Of a stretch of DNA of 37,037 nucleotides, positions 32,998-37,037 are shown one piece after another. The notes below the pieces were generated by a model. That model was not told the DNA's origin, did no database searches, and saw only the letters and a program-made list of their open reading frames with translations. Each line of letters begins with the position of its first letter. Position 1 is the stretch's first letter. Both the position numbers and the translations under genes were made by a program. Origin of the DNA: Planctomycetaceae bacterium (lineage in GTDB: Bacteria; Planctomycetota; Planctomycetia; Planctomycetales; Planctomycetaceae); the NCBI GenBank assembly GCA_029259815.1, contig JAJDEJ010000358.1, forward strand, positions 1 to 37,037, written 5' to 3'.

Positions 32998-33501
32998 TCA
33001 ATTCTCTTGGGTGTCGTAGGGGACTGGCAGGCCAATGCGGCTATAGGTATCGGCGAAGTGCTTGGCAAGATGTTCGCGAAAGGGAGTCTGCAGTCGCGAC
33101 AGGCGATGTCCTTCTGAGCAAAGTGATTCCAGAATCTCGCGGGACACCGTGTGAAGTTGCCTGAAGTCGACAATCAATTCCGGCAACCCAGTGGTTTCGT
33201 CGGCTGGCAGGAAGTACCAGCCGTAAGTCCGTGCCATGCGAACGGGTCCACGGACAGTCGATTCCTTGAGTTGTCCAGACGCCACCAATTCATCCGCCGG
33301 AGAGATCAATGCGACCACGACGCGATTCGTCTTGTCCTGTGCAAGATCACATGTTTGAGTGAGCACGAGGACTTGTTGATACGAGATCACCCCGGGAGGG
33401 TCCGACACCATCCCGGCCCCTTCGAGGAACAGGAGTGGACATTCTTGCAGGATGTCACCCTGGTCCAACGGAGAGTCTTTCGGAGGAATATCGTAAATCA
33501 T
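32998..33501 (-). CDS. Hypothetical protein inside trpBA cluster, 167 aa
   Basis: No named family. Features: SPLDQGDILQECPLLFLE near the N-terminus, LVLTQTCDLAQDKTNRVV, a PADELVASG stretch and a C-terminal REHLAKHFADTYSRIGLP. The QGDI...VLTQTCDL...REHL.KHF....RIGLP pattern reminds me of a widespread family of unknown function found in many bacteria. It has no signal peptide or membrane segment. Its ATG overlaps the stop of the 98-residue gene by four bases (ATGA), so the two are translationally coupled. Confidence 0.75.
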   Translation of the reverse strand: MIYDIPPKDSPLDQGDILQECPLLFLEGAGMVSDPPGVISYQQVLVLTQTCDLAQDKTNRVVVALISPADELVASGQLKESTVRGPVRMARTYGWYFLPADETTGLPELIVDFRQLHTVSREILESLCSEGHRLSRLQTPFREHLAKHFADTYSRIGLPVPYDTQEN

Positions 33502-33794
33502 TCTGGTGCAATTTGGTCGTCAGTCTGGTCAAGAACCATGACTGTCATGGGCCGACCTTGTTTGAGTTTGATCTTGAGCGAAGGCTCCGGTGCCGGGAGT
33601 TCCACCCAATCGTCATTCGGAGTTAAGTCGTCGTCTCGTATCACATCAGCATCAATGGAAGTCCCGTGGACTGCCGCAGCCTCAGCGTGCAGATCCGAGC
33701 AAACCTTCAACTCGACGCGCATCCCCTGGACTCGGCAGCGATAAGTCTTACCGGGTTCGAGATCAACCTGTTCCAGTGCTTCGGAGAGAGTCAT
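33498..33794 (-). CDS. Hypothetical acidic protein inside trpBA cluster, 98 aa
   Basis: The product begins MTLSEALEQVDLEPGKTYRC and ends in an acidic tail (VMVLDQTDDQIAPE). An AAAGGA ribosome site precedes the ATG. It looks beta-rich and soluble. No family is recognised. It overlaps the next gene by ATGA and follows the 87-residue gene by 21 bases. The tight packing makes a joint function with its neighbour likely. Confidence 0.7.
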   Translation of the reverse strand: MTLSEALEQVDLEPGKTYRCRVQGMRVELKVCSDLHAEAAAVHGTSIDADVIRDDDLTPNDDWVELPAPEPSLKIKLKQGRPMTVMVLDQTDDQIAPE

Positions 33795-33815
33795 TACGGT
33801 TATCCTTTGGAGGCA

Positions 33816-34079
33816 TCAATCGGCCGCAACTCGCTTCTTGATCTTCGATACGTTTCGGTAGGAAACCACATCTATCCTGTCCCCCGAATAGACGATGAAA
33901 CACGGACTGGTTCGTTGAGCTGCGAGTTCAAATGGTTCATTCACCGTAATCGCCGAGCCATCATTCAGGGAAACCTCCAATGGCAGGAAGGGGACTCGAT
34001 TCATCAGCTTGATCAACCCGGTGGCATTCATCATTTCATCCCAACGAAACAGGTCGTCGCACCTGCTTCCGACCGTCAT
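33816..34079 (-). CDS. Hypothetical small protein inside trpBA cluster, 87 aa
   Basis: ATG 34079 lies four bases after the trpB stop, with CAGGAG inside the trpB end as ribosome site; ATG 34031/34034 are shorter alternatives. The core MNRVPFLPLEVSLNDGSAIT, VNEPFELAAQRT and GDRIDVVSYRNVSKIKK resembles a small beta-rich planctomycete family (pattern PF.PF...LSDG......HPE......) that I recall as frequent and of unknown function. It probably forms a small beta barrel. Confidence 0.7.
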   Translation of the reverse strand: MTVGSRCDDLFRWDEMMNATGLIKLMNRVPFLPLEVSLNDGSAITVNEPFELAAQRTSPCFIVYSGDRIDVVSYRNVSKIKKRVAAD

Positions 34080-34083
34080 TCCA

Positions 34084-35295
34084 TTATAACTCCTGACCGG
34101 TCAAGCGGGCGACTTCATTGACATCTTTGTCGCCGCGACCGGAGAGGCAGACGAGGACGATGTCGTTCGGGTCGCGATCGGCTGCCGACTTCATGGCCTG
34201 CGAGACGGCGTGCGAGCTTTCGATGGCGGGAAGGATGCCTTCGAGGCGGGCCATCTTCTGGAACGTGGCGAGGGCATCGTCGTCGGTGCATGTGGTGTAT
34301 TGGACGCGGCCCGTGTCCTTCCAGTAGGAGTGCTCAGGACCGACGCCGGGGTAGTCGAGGCCGGCGGAGATGGAGTGCACGTCGAGAGTTTGACCGTCGT
34401 CGTCCTGAAGAACGTAGCTGTAGGAGCCGTGCAGAATGCCGGGACTGCCGTAGGAGAGCGGGCTGGCGTGATCGCCCGGCTGGTCGCTGCGTCCGCCTGC
34501 TTCGACGCCGGTGAGGGTGACGCCTTCGTCTTCGATGAAAGGGTAGAACATGCCGGCCGCGTTGGAGCCGCCGCCAACGCAAGCGATGACTTCGTCGGGG
34601 AGTCGACCGACCGTGTCGAGGCACTGCTGCCGTGCCTCACGACCAATGACCGCTTGAAAGTCGCGGACGATCATCGGGAAGGGGTGAGCACCGACGACCG
34701 AGCCGATGATGTAGTGCGTGTCCTCGACGCTGCCCATCCAGTCGCGGAACGCCTCGTTGATGGCATCACGGAGTGTACGTGAGCCACTTGTGACCGGGCG
34801 AACCTCGGCCCCCATCGTGCGCATGTTGAACACGTTGAGTTGCTGCCGGCGGATGTCCTCTTCGCCCATGTAGACCACGCAGTCGAGACCGAAACGGGCA
34901 CAGGCGGTCGCAGTCGCCACGCCGTGCTGACCGGCACCTGTCTCGGCAATCACGCGTTTCTTTCCCATCCGCAGGGTGAGCAGCGTCTGCCCGATTGTGT
35001 TGTTGATCTTGTGAGCGCCGGTGTGATTGAGGTCTTCCCGCTTGAGATAGATCTGTGCTCCGCCAGATTTTTTGGTCAGTCGTTCAGCAAAATACAGCGG
35101 ACTGGGGCGACCGACATACGTATGCAGCAACCCCTCCAACTGCTTCTGAAACGCCGGGTCCGCCTTTGCCCGCTCATACTCTTCGGTGAGCTGATCGAGA
35201 GCGTGCATCAGCGTTTCGGGGACGAATCGGCGTCCAAACGGACCAAATCGCCCCAGTTGATCGGGAACCTGAGCAGTCGCAGTCGCAGTCGGCAT
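34084..35295 (-). CDS. trpB: Tryptophan synthase beta chain
   Basis: A 403-residue PLP enzyme (TrpB1 type). It joins indole with serine. The PLP lysine is Lys96 in [11 protein letters not shown], and the Gly-rich phosphate site GGGSNAAG and the C-terminal SGRGDKDV are intact. It is the first gene of the minus-strand trp cluster; a nested palindrome lies 90 bases upstream of its start. No other trp genes are seen in the window. Confidence 0.97.
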   Translation of the reverse strand: MPTATATAQVPDQLGRFGPFGRRFVPETLMHALDQLTEEYERAKADPAFQKQLEGLLHTYVGRPSPLYFAERLTKKSGGAQIYLKREDLNHTGAHKINNTIGQTLLTLRMGKKRVIAETGAGQHGVATATACARFGLDCVVYMGEEDIRRQQLNVFNMRTMGAEVRPVTSGSRTLRDAINEAFRDWMGSVEDTHYIIGSVVGAHPFPMIVRDFQAVIGREARQQCLDTVGRLPDEVIACVGGGSNAAGMFYPFIEDEGVTLTGVEAGGRSDQPGDHASPLSYGSPGILHGSYSYVLQDDDGQTLDVHSISAGLDYPGVGPEHSYWKDTGRVQYTTCTDDDALATFQKMARLEGILPAIESSHAVSQAMKSAADRDPNDIVLVCLSGRGDKDVNEVARLTGQEL

Positions 35296-35384
35296 GAATC
35301 GGGCTTTCGGGTGAAGAGAACAGTCAGCACCCGATTATTGGACCACACAGGTCAAGCGTCAATGCGGCGACCATCACTACGAAA

Positions 35385-35505
35385 TCCCAAGCCGACGGCT
35401 CTGCCGTCGTTCGTCGAGAGTGACCGGGTTCACATGTAGGCGAACTTCACAAGACAGACATATCTGCCGGAGACATCGTTCGACAGCAAAGCTGTCGGCT
35501 TGGGA
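35385..35505. repeat. Nested hairpin inverted repeat, TCCCAAGCCGAC type
   Basis: The left arm (35385-35409) and right arm (35481-35505) match in reverse complement at 22 of 25 bases. Each arm is itself a hairpin: CGACGGC-TCT-GCCGTCG on the left and CGACAGC-AAA-GCTGTCG on the right, so the mismatches are compensated within arms. A 15-base piece (CTGTCGGCTTGGGAG) occurs again at 8406-8420. It sits between the trpB start and the dihaem remnant. Confidence 0.8.
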
Positions 35506-35509
35506 GGGG

Positions 35510-35737
35510 CTACTTGAATCCGTCAGCGACTGGCGCTCGCAGCGTTCCGAGAAATAACAGGAGTTGACTGCGTCGTTCGTCGTTCAACTCCTGATCTTCG
35601 CGCGTTGATGGGGCCGCTTCGCCGTCGTGCATCTCAATGGCATCGTGGTACGTCTCTGCCCGACCGTCATGCAGATAGGGAGCCGAATCGGATGTTCCCC
35701 ACAGAGGGGGCGACCGCCATTCTTGGTCCGTCCTCGT
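35510..35737 (-). pseudogene. C-terminal remnant of a dihaem cytochrome c peroxidase-like gene
   Basis: The frame reads RTDQEWRSPPLWGTSDSAPY then LHDGRAETYHDAIEMHDGEA and ends QLLLFLGTLRAP. This is the C-terminal pattern of dihaem c-type cytochromes (WR.PPLWG..D..PYLHDGRA...AI..H.GEA......L.....L..FL.TLRAP). The haem-binding CxxCH domains and the whole N-terminal ~300 residues are missing; the frame upstream has a different character and runs into the start of the beta-propeller gene. It looks like the leftover of a gene cut by a deletion or rearrangement at about 35740. Confidence 0.65.
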
Positions 35738-35875
35738 GGGACACGGTGGTGGCAGGCACGGAGTTCGATGTGAGATTGACGCTGCCTGCGGAGTATCCGC
35801 CGCATGCGGATTTCGGCGGAGGCCTGACGACGTTAAACTCTGAATTCGTGTGGTTCCCAACACCGGAGATCAATG

Positions 35876-37037
35876 ATGCCCCGCCTCCTATGTTTTCTAA
35901 TCCTGCTTTTCGCAGCGACTTGCCCGCCCTCCTCGGCTGATGACCACTCGGTGAACTACTTTCGTCGACAGGGGGGAGTGTTTGAGGCGACCGCTCGCTT
36001 ACCAGCGAACTTCGATGACGGGACAACGCTCGTCTGGAAGGTTGAACTCGCATCGGGGCATTCGACACCCACCATCGTGGGAGACCGCATCTTTCTGACC
36101 ACGTTCGCCGATGACGAACTGGCCACCGTCTCTCTCGACTTGGAGACCGGCCAGCAACTCTGGCGAAAGGTCTGTCCGGCAGAGACGATCGAATCGTTCC
36201 ACCCCGCAGGCAGCCCGGCGGCAGCAAGCGTTGCCAGTGATGGCAAGTCAATCTACTCGTTCTTCGGAAGCTACGGACTGCTGTGCTACGACCTCGACGG
36301 CGAACTCCAATGGGACAAGCCGATGGGACCATTCCAGGACGAGTTCGGTGCTGCCAGCTCGCCCATCCTCGTCGATGGCAAGATCATTCTCAATGAGGAT
36401 CACGACATCGACAGTTTCGTCACCGCCATCGACTCAGCGACCGGCGAGACCCTCTGGAAGACTGACCGCCCCGGCTTCACCCGCAGTTACTCGACACCCG
36501 TCATTTGGGAGGTCGACGGCGAAAAACAGGTCGTTATCGCCGGTGCCCTTGTGCTGACCGGCTACTCGCTCGACGAAGGCAGTCTGCTCTGGCAAATGCG
36601 CGGCCTCTCCCGCATCGTCGACAACACGCCGGTCGTCGCGGGCGGCAACCTGTTCGTCGCCACCTGGTCCCCCGGCGGCGACGAGTCCGAACGCATCTCG
36701 ATGGAGCCGTTCGAGGAAGCCCTCACCACGTACGACAAGAACGGTGACGACCTCATCGCCAAGGACGAACTCGAAGAAGGCCCGGTCCTGCAACGCTTCT
36801 ACCGGATCGACCTTAATCAAAACCTCAAGCTGGACGCGGACGAATGGCAGAAGTACGCCAACGTCTTCGATCAGGCCCAGAATGTGGCTGTCGCCATCCG
36901 CCCCGGCGGTCGTGGTGACATCACCGACACCCACGTCGTCTGGACCCACCGCAAAGGCCTCCCGACCGTCCCCAGCCCCCTCGTCCACGACGGCATTCTC
37001 TACATGGTCAAAGATGGCGGCATCGTCACGGCCCTCG
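35876..37037 (+). CDS. Secreted PQQ-type beta-propeller protein with EF-hands (3' truncated by window edge)
   Basis: The frame is open from ATG 35876 (GGAG seven bases upstream; ATG 35873 also in frame) to the window end, so the end is missing. A signal peptide (MPRLLCFLILLFAATC) is followed by repeated propeller blades of the PQQ/BamB kind: STPTIVGDRIFLTT, SLDLETGQQLWRK, SSPILVDGKIILNED and AIDSATGETLWK. Two EF-hand-like loops interrupt it: DKNGDDLIAKDEL and DLNQNLKLDADEW (around residues 288-325), which could bind calcium. Such proteins are abundant in planctomycetes and lie in the periplasm or outside the cell; an enzyme (quinoprotein) function cannot be claimed from the sequence. Confidence 0.88.
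   Translation, partial: MPRLLCFLILLFAATCPPSSADDHSVNYFRRQGGVFEATARLPANFDDGTTLVWKVELASGHSTPTIVGDRIFLTTFADDELATVSLDLETGQQLWRKVCPAETIESFHPAGSPAAASVASDGKSIYSFFGSYGLLCYDLDGELQWDKPMGPFQDEFGAASSPILVDGKIILNEDHDIDSFVTAIDSATGETLWKTDRPGFTRSYSTPVIWEVDGEKQVVIAGALVLTGYSLDEGSLLWQMRGLSRIVDNTPVVAGGNLFVATWSPGGDESERISMEPFEEALTTYDKNGDDLIAKDELEEGPVLQRFYRIDLNQNLKLDADEWQKYANVFDQAQNVAVAIRPGGRGDITDTHVVWTHRKGLPTVPSPLVHDGILYMVKDGGIVTAL

Overview
The window looks like a piece of a planctomycete chromosome, probably of the Planctomycetaceae/Gimesia–Rubinisphaera kind. The clues are an ECF sigma factor with a long C-terminal extension, a PQQ-type beta-propeller with EF-hands, a remnant of a dihaem cytochrome, a DUF3299-like protein, a giant Gly-rich secretin, tandem clpP genes, and many intergenic palindromic repeats of several unrelated families. 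This is inferred from protein character; no rRNA or tRNA was seen.

Layout. 1-650: the end of an ABC ATPase and a tiny membrane protein. 700-4600: an accessory stretch, all genes on +, in which a 124-bp inverted-ended repeat occurs three times. The genes or gene groups between copies are unrelated (a thioredoxin-like protein; then a membrane protein, a pseudopilin-like protein and a DUF3299-like protein). A decayed N-terminal copy of the membrane protein lies before the first repeat. 4700-9250: a J-domain membrane protein, the ECF sigma fusion, a small conserved-looking protein and a zinc-ribbon membrane protein. 9600-13431: two ClpP proteases separated only by a palindrome, a lipoprotein and a primary-type sigma-70 factor. 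13534-15278: a folate set (pteridine-reductase-like SDR, folB, folK). 15281-18723: an epimerase-like protein, a conserved-looking unknown, an M24-fold protein lacking the usual metal ligands, and a small hypothetical.

18980-29465 is a minus-strand block: zinc-ribbon protein, mfd, parvulin-type lipoprotein isomerase, and a 1580-residue secretin-like protein with five N-terminal repeats and two Gly-rich inserts. Two convincing stem-loop terminators separate it from the + strand genes at 18.5 kb. 29466-32148: a structured repeat region, xylulokinase and csrA. 32164-35295 is a tight minus-strand cluster, trpB - three small unknown genes - trpA, in which the unknown genes have replaced the usual direct trpB-trpA junction. 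35385-37037: a nested palindrome, a dihaem-cytochrome remnant, and a partial secreted beta-propeller protein that runs off the window.

The features that most deserve follow-up are the repeat-punctuated gene array at 0.7-4.6 kb, the three unknown genes inside trpBA, and the secretin with its unusual inserts. No CRISPR array, transposase gene, phage gene or recognisable defence system was seen.
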